Below, piece by piece: positions 26,974-35,400 of a stretch of 64,000 nt of DNA. The DNA lies in the NCBI GenBank assembly GCA_028278405.1, contig JANQEK010000004.1, positions 1-64,000 of the forward strand, read 5' to 3'. The stretch's first letter is position 1. Each line of letters begins with the position of its first letter. Made by a program: the position numbers and the translations under genes. The notes below the pieces were generated by a model. It made no database searches and had not been told where the DNA came from. It was given only the letters and a program-made list of their open reading frames with translations. Origin of the DNA: Nitrospinaceae bacterium. Lineage in GTDB: Bacteria > Nitrospinota > Nitrospinia > Nitrospinales > Nitrospinaceae.

Positions 26974-28068
26974 TTGAATCACCCGACTTCTATTCCTGAA
27001 TTGACCGGCCAAATGCTGATGGCTGGATTCGAAGGCACCACCGTTACCCCGGAAACTGAGGATTTGATTTGTAACCATCATGTCGGTGGGTTGATTCTGT
27101 TCAGCCGTAATTATGAAAACCCGAAGCAGTTGCACACGCTGATTGGGGATCTTCAAAATATCGCATCGTCCACATCCACCGGTCTGCCCTTGTTCATTTC
27201 AGTTGATCAGGAAGGCGGCCGGGTGGCCCGGTTAACAGAGCCCTTCACCAAGTACCCGCCGTTGTGCTGCCTGGGTCATGCACAATCGGAATCTCTGGCC
27301 TACCGGTTCGGGCAATCGTTGGCGTCAGAACTTGCTGATGTAGGAATCAACATGGATTATGCACCCGTGCTCGATGTCCATACCAATCCGGAAAATCCGA
27401 TCATCGGCGACCGCGCCATTGCTTCCGACCCGGAAATGGTAGCGAGACTGGCTAATTCGTTTATCAAGGGATTCAAAGACAAAGGCATGATCCCTGTGGG
27501 AAAGCATTTCCCTGGTCATGGTGATACCCATTTGGATTCGCATTTGGATTTACCCAAAGTCGAACGGGACGCTGCAACTCTGGAAGCAGTGGAACTGGTT
27601 CCTTTCCGGGAAACCATCGCCCAGGGCCTAGATGTGATCATGACCGCGCATGTGATCTACACCGCCTGGGACCCGGAAAATACCGCTACTTTTTCAAAAA
27701 CAATTCTACAGGATATTTTGAGACAGAAGCTGGGGTTCCAGGGAATCATCATGTCCGACGATCTGGAAATGAAAGCTGTGGAAAATTATTTTCCTTTCAA
27801 CGACTTTCCCCGGATGGGCATTGAAGCGGGATTGGACATGTTTTTGATCTGCAATAGCGTTGAAAAAGTCAAAACATTGCATGATTGTTTGATTCAAGAA
27901 GTGGAAAGCGGAGTTATACCCAAGGCCCCCATTCAACAATCGGTGAAACGCATTCTCAAATTAAAAGAGAAACTCATTCCCACTCCCTCCACTCCCCCCG
28001 ACCCGGAACACTGGCAGAAAACCCATGCGCCCCTCGCCGGCGAAATGCAATCCCATATACCGGGCTGA
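26974..28068 (+). CDS. nagZ: Beta-N-acetylhexosaminidase (GH3, NagZ-like)
   Basis: 364 residues from a TTG at 26974 with GGAG eight bases upstream; the next in-frame ATG (27013) would remove the first helix. Glycoside hydrolase family 3 motifs: SVDQEGGRVARL, the catalytic loop KHFPGHGDTHLDSH (about residues 177-190) with the His/Asp acid-base pair typical of NagZ, and MSDDLEMKAV with the Asp nucleophile (about 260). NagZ removes N-acetylglucosamine from anhydromuropeptides during cell-wall recycling. No signal peptide, in agreement with a cytosolic role. Slightly shorter at the N-terminus than some homologues. Confidence 0.93.
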   Translation: MNHPTSIPELTGQMLMAGFEGTTVTPETEDLICNHHVGGLILFSRNYENPKQLHTLIGDLQNIASSTSTGLPLFISVDQEGGRVARLTEPFTKYPPLCCLGHAQSESLAYRFGQSLASELADVGINMDYAPVLDVHTNPENPIIGDRAIASDPEMVARLANSFIKGFKDKGMIPVGKHFPGHGDTHLDSHLDLPKVERDAATLEAVELVPFRETIAQGLDVIMTAHVIYTAWDPENTATFSKTILQDILRQKLGFQGIIMSDDLEMKAVENYFPFNDFPRMGIEAGLDMFLICNSVEKVKTLHDCLIQEVESGVIPKAPIQQSVKRILKLKEKLIPTPSTPPDPEHWQKTHAPLAGEMQSHIPG

Positions 28069-28694
28069 TCGGTACAGAAAATATTGAGGAACCATCGCAT
28101 AGAATCCCCATAAAAAATTCTCTCTCTCGAAAAGCAATATCCCTGTTAACCCAAATTCGATTAACCCAAAAAATTTGAAATGCCCCCGGGTAGTTATAGT
28201 TATAAATTCCGGTCTGGATTAACAAAACAATCAAAATCCTGGCTCTCCAGAGATACAATTGGATGATATGCCGTTTGCCGGGGAATTTTGCATAGTTAAA
28301 GCTCATGACAACCGGAATTAACTCAAATTTAGTAAATGAATCGCGTCCATGAACACACAAAAAATACCCAAAATTGAGTATTCGAATCCACGATTTTTTT
28401 ACATTTCATGATTTCGGAAAACCAATTTTTGAGTTTCGTTTATTAGGGGACAACGAACTTCCTGTGGCCTGAATCCCTTTTTTTTTCAGAGGTTTGGAGG
28501 ATTTTTAAGTTGACATGGACACCCAAAAAAATTAAAGTGTGGGCTCTCTTCAAAGGTCAAGAGTCGACATCGTTTAATTGACCTGGCATTTCCTGTAGGG
28601 CCATCGACTCAAATAGCTTTAATTTCGAAATACCAAATATTTACCCCTTTTAGGGTAAAAATGGCTTTTGAATCTTTTATTGGCGGACCGAACA
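28069..28694. other. 626-base AT-rich region between nagZ and an HTH gene
   Basis: I see no convincing gene. The segment is clearly AT-rich. Around 28153-28175 a TTAACCCAAA decamer occurs twice in quick succession. At 28510-28538 there is a weak promoter-like pair (TTGACA, 17 bases, TAAAGT) on the plus strand. At 28640-28659 a palindrome precedes the regulator gene. The remainder shows nothing I can interpret. Confidence 0.5.
28640..28659. promoter_or_regulatory. Palindromic operator-like site before the HTH gene
   Basis: TTTACCC - six bases - GGGTAAA, a perfect 7+7 inverted repeat ending 35 bases before the ATG of the downstream HTH protein. Symmetric sites of this size in front of a Cro/CI-type regulator often serve autoregulation. 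It has no T-tract and is too short to be a good terminator. Confidence 0.45.
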
Positions 28695-29117
28695 ATGCAA
28701 GACAAAAAAGGAGGGGCGGCAAAAAACCTGGGGACTCGCCTCAGGCAATGGAGAAAAACCCTGCCGCTCAAATCGTTTGAACTGGCCAAGTTGATTAAAA
28801 TCTCACAAGGCTCTTTATCAGACATTGAAAACAATAAATCCCTGCCTTCGGCAGATACTATCGCGAAGTTATACCTTCACTCCGACTTGAACATTATCTG
28901 GCTGTTGCTGGGCAAAGGCCCAATGACACGCAAACGCTCTGAGGCATCGGACTTGGACGAGGGGGCTCTGGTTCAGGAATCCGTCCAGGATTATGGGGAC
29001 GATCAGAAACTTAGAGAAGTGATTGAGAAAGCGGTACGGATTTACCGCCGAGGTAATCAGGAAAAAAGAGCACACCTGATCGGCTTTCTCAACGGTGCTG
29101 ATCCGGGGGACAATTAA
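28695..29117 (+). CDS. XRE-family HTH transcriptional regulator
   Basis: 140 residues from the ATG at 28695 (an in-frame TTG at 28668 is possible). The N-terminal HTH is clear: NLGTRLRQWRKTLPLKSFEL, then AKLIKISQGSLSDIENNKSL, PSADTIAKLYLHSDLNIIWL, a pattern close to phage CI-like repressors ('LGKGP' after a WLL motif). The C-terminal ~55 residues are charged and helical (KLREVIEKAVRIYRRGNQEK), probably for oligomerisation; there is no peptidase domain. No phage genes adjoin, so it may be a domesticated or metabolic regulator. A palindrome lies just upstream. Confidence 0.82.
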   Translation: MQDKKGGAAKNLGTRLRQWRKTLPLKSFELAKLIKISQGSLSDIENNKSLPSADTIAKLYLHSDLNIIWLLLGKGPMTRKRSEASDLDEGALVQESVQDYGDDQKLREVIEKAVRIYRRGNQEKRAHLIGFLNGADPGDN

Positions 29118-29154
29118 TACTTCCGGTCCTGCTAGTAGCGTCTCTTTACAATTG

Positions 29155-31305
29155 CTACCGCTTTTTTATTTCCAAGCCGGCTTGTAACTGCCGACTTTGA
29201 CCCGGCTCCAGCCGTACTCTCCAGCTACCTGCGATGCAGGAACCTTGATAAACGCTCTCGAAACCCTCTTCAGATTGTGAAACCGTTTCCACCGGAAAAC
29301 GCCATAGCTCGACAGAAGGACTGTATTTCAGTTGCAATTCAAACCCGAAGAACTCATCTCTCATACCCAGGGTGTGAATATCAGACAATACTCCCTTACT
29401 AGCCATTCTTGAGTCTTCCAGACGACCTTCGGGTAAAACATAGGTCCGGTCAAGCGCATCCCCCGCCAGCAGGGTAAAGTTGTGCTCGACCATCCAAATG
29501 AAATCCAACGAGTCTTCTCCATTATTCTGGAGACTGTACTCCACTTCCAGAGCAGCTTTTCGTGGATCACAGGTATAAGTCTTCTCTACGAGAAGACATT
29601 TGTTGTGGGAATGATTACTGGTATTTTCTCCCTTCAGACGCAACACGAAGGGAGCTTGGGAATCCACGGGATCTTCTCCCCGTTCCCACAAATAGGGCTG
29701 GCTCTCAAATGAGACAAGCTCCTCATATTGATTGGTCGTTAACTGTTCGAAAGTGGTCCCGGGCGCCAGACAACGGTCCATAAAGGAATATCGCTCCCAA
29801 CGGTCGTAGATCAATTTTTTCTGGAGTCCTTTTTCCTTGAAGCGCACCCGATCGTGGATTGAGTGGGGTTGACTGCCCTCGTGCGTATCATTTTCATGCG
29901 CTTCCAGAATGTCTTGATGGTACACCTCGGGTCGGCGACGCAGAACATTGCTCAAATTGAAACAAGCCAGACGGAAATCGAGTTCCAACAAGACTCCTCC
30001 TCGAGACGGTGCAATAAATGCATTCATCTCCGGGTTGCTGACAATCACCTCATCACATCCGTCCCGGTTGAAGTCAACCACGTCCACACTCAATCCCCGG
30101 TCTGTCCCGAACAGAAGTTCGTCGGCACTGTTTTCCGCAGCAATCAGTTGAGTGTACAACGCATGGCGGAGGTAGTTCAGATACAACCCGCCGAACAGGC
30201 CGTGCCAGTAGGCACAATTGCACTGGCTCCGGTACAGGGCACGCAGAGCGCCGCTGGACTCCTGATGCCCGGGAGGCAGCTGCTTCACTTTTTTACCGGC
30301 ATACAGCATGCGCTTGTGCAGGTGGTTGCTCTCTTCATACTTGGTAAAAAAGTTGTCCCATTGCCCTCCCCGCAAAAATACGCTGGTCAATGCTTCATCG
30401 ACGGCTACGGTTTTCAATTCCTTTTGGAGTTTCTGAAAACGCATGCCCGCCTCGTAAGGCAGGGACCACTCCATCATTTCCTCATACGAAGCCATAGGCA
30501 GGTACACTCGTCCCGCAGGCGGATGCGTGGCCAGATACTCGGCAAAAGTCGCTGTTTCCAGCCAATCCGATTGCCCCTCCAAAGCAGTAAAAAAATTGTA
30601 AAGATACTTTTCCTTATAGACCCATTGATGCGTTTCCGGCCAGCCTCCGAATTTTTCACCGTCATCGGCATACGTCACCGCATCAAATCTCCATTCTTCC
30701 CGATAACGACGCAAATGGTCGAGGGTTACTTCCGGCAATTCAAACGGAATGGAATAGCGCAGGGTTTTACTGATAGGGAAAACGCCTACCGAGAACCCCT
30801 CAGTTTCCGTCAGGTAATATCCATGCATTTTCTCTTCTGTCAGGCCGGCATAATAAAAATGCGTATCGTCCACAATGGTGTAACGGATACCCGCCTGCGC
30901 GATGATTTTCGGCAGATGGGGCGACCAGATGCGCTCTGTCAACCAGAGTCCTTGCGGCCTGCAACCGAATTCCGATTCGAGAAACGCGTTCATCATCCGA
31001 ATCTGCCCGACCGCATCTTCCTCCGGCAGGCTGGACAGAATCGGTTCGTAAAACCCTCCGCTGAGAAGTTCCAATTGACCGTTCTGCACCAGGCCGCGAA
31101 TCACTTCCAGATACTCCGGCCGGTGCGCCTGCAGCCATTCCAGCAGGCACCCGCTGAAATGAGCCGTGGTTTTCAGATTGGGGAATTGTTGCAGGACTTC
31201 AAAATACGGTTGGTAGCATTGACCATATAATTCTTCAAACACATGGTCGAAGTTTCCCAGGGGTTGGTGATTGTGAATACCAAAGAGAAATTTTAATTTT
31301 TTCAT
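29155..31305 (-). CDS. GH57 4-alpha-glucanotransferase/alpha-amylase-like enzyme
   Basis: 716 residues from the ATG at 31303-31305 (start of MKKLKFLFGIHNHQPLGNFD). Glycoside hydrolase family 57 signatures: HNHQP near the N-terminus, GLWLTERIW with the Glu nucleophile (about 124), and YADDGEKFGGWPETH with the acid Asp (about 213). The DUF1925 and DUF1926 accessory domains of glucanotransferases occupy the rest (for example RGGVLLELDFRLACFNLSNV). Such enzymes transfer or hydrolyse alpha-1,4-glucan chains in glycogen or maltodextrin metabolism. No signal peptide, so cytosolic. It lies 52 bases after the ABC transporter gene and is probably co-transcribed with it. Confidence 0.9.
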   Translation of the reverse strand: MKKLKFLFGIHNHQPLGNFDHVFEELYGQCYQPYFEVLQQFPNLKTTAHFSGCLLEWLQAHRPEYLEVIRGLVQNGQLELLSGGFYEPILSSLPEEDAVGQIRMMNAFLESEFGCRPQGLWLTERIWSPHLPKIIAQAGIRYTIVDDTHFYYAGLTEEKMHGYYLTETEGFSVGVFPISKTLRYSIPFELPEVTLDHLRRYREEWRFDAVTYADDGEKFGGWPETHQWVYKEKYLYNFFTALEGQSDWLETATFAEYLATHPPAGRVYLPMASYEEMMEWSLPYEAGMRFQKLQKELKTVAVDEALTSVFLRGGQWDNFFTKYEESNHLHKRMLYAGKKVKQLPPGHQESSGALRALYRSQCNCAYWHGLFGGLYLNYLRHALYTQLIAAENSADELLFGTDRGLSVDVVDFNRDGCDEVIVSNPEMNAFIAPSRGGVLLELDFRLACFNLSNVLRRRPEVYHQDILEAHENDTHEGSQPHSIHDRVRFKEKGLQKKLIYDRWERYSFMDRCLAPGTTFEQLTTNQYEELVSFESQPYLWERGEDPVDSQAPFVLRLKGENTSNHSHNKCLLVEKTYTCDPRKAALEVEYSLQNNGEDSLDFIWMVEHNFTLLAGDALDRTYVLPEGRLEDSRMASKGVLSDIHTLGMRDEFFGFELQLKYSPSVELWRFPVETVSQSEEGFESVYQGSCIAGSWRVRLEPGQSRQLQAGLEIKKR

Positions 31306-31357
31306 AATGCTGCAACGGCAGGGAAAACACAGGAGCGGGTATACGAAGAAAGCCTGT

Positions 31358-33106
31358 TTATCCTTCGTTTTCCACCGGGACGGGATCCTCGAACGCTCGC
31401 AGGGTGTAGAGCTTGTAATACAGACCCTCCCGGGCAATCAATTCCTTATGGTTTCCGGTTTCTACGACCTTCCCTTTGTCGAGTACGATGATCCGGTCCG
31501 CATTATGAACCGTGCTCAACCGGTGCGCGATGATGAGCGTGGTGCGCCCCTTCATCAGATTTTCCAGCGCATCCTGAATCAGCGTCTCGGATTGATTGTC
31601 CAGGGAAGAAGTCGCCTCGTCCAGAATCAGGATTTTCGGATTTTTCAGCAAGGCACGTGCGATAGCGATTCTCTGTCGTTCACCGCCAGACAGCTTGACA
31701 CCCTTCTCTCCCACCACGGTGTCGTAACCCTGAGCCAGGTTATGGATAAAATCATAGGCATTCGCGAAACGGGCGGCCTGGTCCAGCTCTTCATCGGTGG
31801 CATCCAGTTTGCCGTACAGGATGTTTTCCCGGATGGTCCCGCCGAACAGTAACGTCTCCTGCGGCACCAGAGCCACATGATTCAAAAACGTCTTGAGCTC
31901 GGTTTCACGGATATCATGTCCGTCGACGCGAATCGCCCCGGAATCCACATCGAAAAACCGGTGTACGAGTTGGATCACCGTGGACTTGCCCGCGCCGCTG
32001 GGCCCGACCAGTGCCACCTGCTCTCCCGGCGGAACCTGGAAAGAGACTTCTTTCAATACTGGCTTTTCTTTTTTGTAGCCAAAGGAAACCCGATCGAATT
32101 CGATACCGCCTTGAACCTTGTCGAACACCACAGGATTTTCCGGATCTACGATCAAGGGACGGGTTTCCAGTATTTCGTAAACACGGCGAATAGCTCCCAG
32201 TGCTTCCTGCACCTGCGTGTAGAGACGCACAAAGGTTCCTATCGGTCCCGCAATGATAATTGCATACAGAAAAAATGCCGCCAGTTCACCCGGTGTGGTG
32301 ACTCCGGCCATGACCTGCCGTCCGCCATACCAGATCAACAGTGCGGAAACCAGAAAAGTCAGAAACAGAACAAAGGGGCCGAAGAAAGCGGAAACTTTTA
32401 CTTTTTTCACTTCGGCATCGAATGCGCTTTCAATCCCTTCCTCAAACCGTTTTTTTTCGTACTCCTCCCGGTTGTAGGATTTGACCACCTTGATGGAAGA
32501 GAACACTTCCTCCAACACCACCATGGTGCGGGCCAACTGGTCCTGCACCTGTCCCGCCAGAACTCGCAGGCGTTTGCCGAAAATACGGGCGAACAGCATC
32601 AGCGGCGGCAGAACGATCAGAATCAGGCCCGATAATTTCCAGTTGAGATAAAAGACGATGGCCAGCCCGCCGATCAATGTAATGGTTTGGCGCAGCACTG
32701 CTACCGGAATGGACACCAGCGCTTTTTGAATCACCGAGATATCATTACTCATCCGGGAGATGATTTCTCCCACACGACGCTCCTGAAAAAACCGCAGGGA
32801 CAAGCTTTGGATGTGATTGAACAGATCCATGCGGAAATCAGCGGTCATGCGATTGCCCACAAACCCAAGGATATAATTCTGGGTAATGCCGAACACCATC
32901 TGAAACGCGATCACCCCGATAATGTCCAGCGTCAGGCTGTTGAGCGCCGCTGCATTCTTTTCCACGACGACTACGTTGATCATGTTCCGCACAATCAAGG
33001 GAAGTACCAGCGTGATGACCGAAGTCACGACGAGACACAAAAAGGCGAAGACGATGCCTTTGCTATACGGTTTGGCGTACCGCAGTATTTTTGAAAAATC
33101 TTTCAT
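31358..33106 (-). CDS. MsbA-like ABC exporter (fused membrane and ATPase domains)
   Basis: 582 residues, typical half-transporter. The N-terminal ~320 residues form six membrane helices (first: GIVFAFLCLVVTSVITLVLP) with an EAA-like RRVGEIISRMSNDI coupling helix. The nucleotide-binding domain follows with Walker A GPSGAGKSTVIQL, Q-loop VALVPQETLLFGG, signature LSGGERQRIAIARALL, Walker B ILILDEATSSLD and the H-loop IIAHRLSTV. It works as a homodimer exporting lipids, glycolipids or drugs; the similarity to MsbA/LmrA is general and the substrate is unknown. 26 bases separate it from the decarboxylase beta gene upstream. Confidence 0.93.
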   Translation of the reverse strand: MKDFSKILRYAKPYSKGIVFAFLCLVVTSVITLVLPLIVRNMINVVVVEKNAAALNSLTLDIIGVIAFQMVFGITQNYILGFVGNRMTADFRMDLFNHIQSLSLRFFQERRVGEIISRMSNDISVIQKALVSIPVAVLRQTITLIGGLAIVFYLNWKLSGLILIVLPPLMLFARIFGKRLRVLAGQVQDQLARTMVVLEEVFSSIKVVKSYNREEYEKKRFEEGIESAFDAEVKKVKVSAFFGPFVLFLTFLVSALLIWYGGRQVMAGVTTPGELAAFFLYAIIIAGPIGTFVRLYTQVQEALGAIRRVYEILETRPLIVDPENPVVFDKVQGGIEFDRVSFGYKKEKPVLKEVSFQVPPGEQVALVGPSGAGKSTVIQLVHRFFDVDSGAIRVDGHDIRETELKTFLNHVALVPQETLLFGGTIRENILYGKLDATDEELDQAARFANAYDFIHNLAQGYDTVVGEKGVKLSGGERQRIAIARALLKNPKILILDEATSSLDNQSETLIQDALENLMKGRTTLIIAHRLSTVHNADRIIVLDKGKVVETGNHKELIAREGLYYKLYTLRAFEDPVPVENEG

Positions 33107-33132
33107 AAAAAAATTTTGAGCGAAAAGTCGCT

Positions 33133-33693
33133 CTATCCGGTAATCGATTCCATAAACCGGTCGCGAATTTCCTCGGGCGTATGGGTCACCCGGCCTTGAG
33201 AGGAATCGAACCCCGGCTCGACCTTGATGAGCAGAAAAACCGGTCCCTCAGCCTGATACAATTTCTCATAAGCGGGCTGAACTTCTTCCGGTCGGGTCAC
33301 ACGCATCACCTGCTTGTATCCCGCGCTGAGCGCCACCTCCTCCAGTCGAATTTCATGCGACAGGGTTCGCTGGCTTCCAGTCGATTCGTACACTTCGTTG
33401 TCGATTACAATATGCATCAGGTTTTTCGGTGCACAGGAAGCAATCATCGCCAGGGTACCCATCGACATCAATACATTGCCGTCGCCGTCCAGAATCAGCG
33501 TTTTCCGGTCCGATTGCGCCAGCGCCACCCCCAACCCGATAGACGACGCGAGCCCCATCGATCCGATCATATAAAAATTTTCCTTGCGGTCGGTCACGTT
33601 GAAAAACTCACGGCTGATGAAGCCATTGGCCAGTACCGTCGGTTCATTCTTCATCAAGGGCGCCAGCTTGCGAAACGCTTCAATGCCTTTCAT
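33133..33693 (-). CDS. Sulfopyruvate/phosphonopyruvate decarboxylase-type subunit beta
   Basis: 186 residues from the ATG at 33691-33693 (AAAGGA upstream). It holds the thiamine-diphosphate-binding half: GSMGLASSIGLGVALA, LILDGDGNVLMSMGTLAM, and PKNLMHIVIDNEVYESTGSQ, the GDG...DN motif. This is the organisation of ComE (coenzyme M synthesis) and of the C-terminal half of phosphonopyruvate decarboxylase. These enzymes turn sulfopyruvate into sulfoacetaldehyde, or phosphonopyruvate into phosphonoacetaldehyde. The ATG lies inside the end of the alpha gene (14-base overlap), as expected for subunits of one enzyme. Which substrate is used cannot be decided. Confidence 0.85.
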   Translation of the reverse strand: MKGIEAFRKLAPLMKNEPTVLANGFISREFFNVTDRKENFYMIGSMGLASSIGLGVALAQSDRKTLILDGDGNVLMSMGTLAMIASCAPKNLMHIVIDNEVYESTGSQRTLSHEIRLEEVALSAGYKQVMRVTRPEEVQPAYEKLYQAEGPVFLLIKVEPGFDSSQGRVTHTPEEIRDRFMESITG

Positions 33694-34180
33694 CGAACAT
33701 TCCTTTCTTGACCAACAATGTGTAGGGGACCTTTTCGTTCCTAATTTTTTTGAGGGCGGCATCCAGCACCTGTTGCAAATTATTTTCTTCCAATACCGAG
33801 TGCTCCATACCCGACGTCTCAAGCAACTGTTCGTTGATATCGCCCATGATAATATGCTCCGGAGCATCTTTGCCGCCGCAGCCCCGCCAGCTCATGATGA
33901 CCAGCACCGGAATTTTATAAATGAGATTGAGAGAAGTGAATGCGTTGAGACTGTAACCGAATCCCGAATTCTGCATCAGCAGGACCGGTTGCCTTCCGCC
34001 CATGTAAGCCCCGGCGCACAACCCCACTCCGGCGTCTTCGCGCACGGAAGGAATGTACCCGATTTCCCGATCGGCTTCGAGTTCGGCGATCAGACCGGAC
34101 AACAGCGAGCAGGGAACTCCGGTGAAAAAATCAAAACCGTTTTCCCGTAATTTATCGACAAAGCTTTTTGATGAAAGCAT
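33680..34180 (-). CDS. Sulfopyruvate/phosphonopyruvate decarboxylase-type subunit alpha
   Basis: 166 residues. It holds the pyrimidine-binding half of a TPP enzyme: FFTGVPCSLLSGLIAEL, then SVREDAGVGLCAGAYMGGRQ with the conserved Glu that activates TPP, and LLMQNSGFGYSLNAFTSL, all close to the N-terminal half of phosphonopyruvate decarboxylase and to ComD. It pairs with the overlapping downstream beta subunit. No PEP mutase, PEP synthase-like sulfolactate gene or other clear phosphonate/coenzyme M gene is visible nearby. An epimerase-like gene is 71 bases upstream. Confidence 0.85.
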   Translation of the reverse strand: MLSSKSFVDKLRENGFDFFTGVPCSLLSGLIAELEADREIGYIPSVREDAGVGLCAGAYMGGRQPVLLMQNSGFGYSLNAFTSLNLIYKIPVLVIMSWRGCGGKDAPEHIIMGDINEQLLETSGMEHSVLEENNLQQVLDAALKKIRNEKVPYTLLVKKGMFDERH

Positions 34181-34251
34181 TCGAATATGAAATATGAAGT
34201 GCTTGACTCACGTGCCGTTCCGACCGGCCGCCGCGACTCAACAGCGTCCGA

Positions 34252-35190
34252 TCACCATTTATCGAGCAGGCGTTCGCCGCCGTACGTTGTCTGTAGTTTA
34301 TGTACCAGCTTGATGTATTCCTTGATCCCCTCAGTCCCCTGGAATTTAACTCCCAGATCTTTGGCTGCCTGGTTGGACATCGGCACTCCCTCTTCTCCCT
34401 TGATTCCCTCGATTTCGCCGAATGAATCGATGAGGTCGACAATCATCTTTCCGAGATCCAGATTGTGTATATGGCCGTCAACCAAATGATAGGTTTTCCC
34501 CGAACAGTCCGGGTTGCCGATCACTTTCTCCAGCGCCTGTGTGACTGAATCAATGGAAACGTATTTCGTGCTTCCCTTCAGATCTACATTGTAATTGGTC
34601 GCCAGGTAATCAATCGTGTTAAACCATTCCGATTTGTCGATTTGCGGTTTCACGCCGTAGATGGTCACCGGACGCAGAATCGTCACATTGAATGCACGGC
34701 TCCGCTGATAAAAGGAACAGAATGATTCGATCGAAGACTTGATCGCACCATACAAACTGCCCGGTATCACGGGATGTGTTTCATCGAGCGGATGTTCGGC
34801 GTCGACGGTTGGCAGTATCTGACCGAATACGGTACAGGCACTCATGAACACCACTTGTTGGACCCGCGCCTTACGTGCCGCTTCGAGCAAATCAAATGAA
34901 CCGTTCACATTGACTTTGACCAGCTCATCCGCCGTTTGTACGGGACCGGGATAATGTGCCAGATGAACCAGGACATCCATGCCATCGACCAGTTTGGCCA
35001 GTGATTCCTTGTCCTCCAACCCGCCGATCACATAGTCCACATCTTCAAAGGCTTTAAGATGATCGACCACGCTTCCTTCGCGAATCAGGGCGCGCACATT
35101 GGGTTGTCCGCCTTCCCTGTTTTCTTCACACAGTTTCTTGATCAAATGGGACCCGACCATGCCGGTGATCCCGGTAATCGCCACATTCAT
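34252..35190 (-). CDS. NAD-dependent epimerase/dehydratase (extended SDR)
   Basis: 312 residues from the ATG at 35188-35190, with GGAGG upstream; codons above that ATG are in frame but lack a ribosome-binding site. The Rossmann motif is GITGMVGSHLIKKL (GxxGxxG); later signatures are LVHLAHYPGPVQ, the catalytic Tyr/Lys pair in GSLYGAIKSSIESF (YxxxK) and LRPVTIYGVKP. Extended SDRs of this type act on nucleotide sugars, but reductases and dehydrogenases are also common. The gene stands before the decarboxylase subunits in the same direction. It might act on the aldehyde product, which is only a guess. Confidence 0.85.
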   Translation of the reverse strand: MNVAITGITGMVGSHLIKKLCEENREGGQPNVRALIREGSVVDHLKAFEDVDYVIGGLEDKESLAKLVDGMDVLVHLAHYPGPVQTADELVKVNVNGSFDLLEAARKARVQQVVFMSACTVFGQILPTVDAEHPLDETHPVIPGSLYGAIKSSIESFCSFYQRSRAFNVTILRPVTIYGVKPQIDKSEWFNTIDYLATNYNVDLKGSTKYVSIDSVTQALEKVIGNPDCSGKTYHLVDGHIHNLDLGKMIVDLIDSFGEIEGIKGEEGVPMSNQAAKDLGVKFQGTEGIKEYIKLVHKLQTTYGGERLLDKW

Positions 35191-35400
35191 TCCAACCTCC
35201 AAATACTTTATTATCAAGCAGTTATATCTGCTTTGATGAAAGATTCCAGCCCATAAAAACCCCGGCCCAGGCGAGCCCCCATACGACGGAGCACATCCAC
35301 AGGCCGGACTGGTGCCACACTAAAATTGAATGGGTCAATTATGATTGCAGGCCATGGCGAAGTCAACCGATTTTCCCTTCAAACAGAGGGAATTAGCGGT

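Noticed and set aside
28510-28538. TTGACA-N17-TAAAGT promoter-like pair
   Set aside because: The -10 matches only four of six bases and lies in AT-rich DNA about 160 bases from the regulator ATG, so a chance match is likely.
29863-31230. 455-codon open frame opposite the GH57 gene
   Set aside because: The minus strand encodes a full GH57 enzyme with catalytic motifs. The plus-strand frame shows no family features and is rich in Arg, Gln, Phe and His as is typical of antisense frames.
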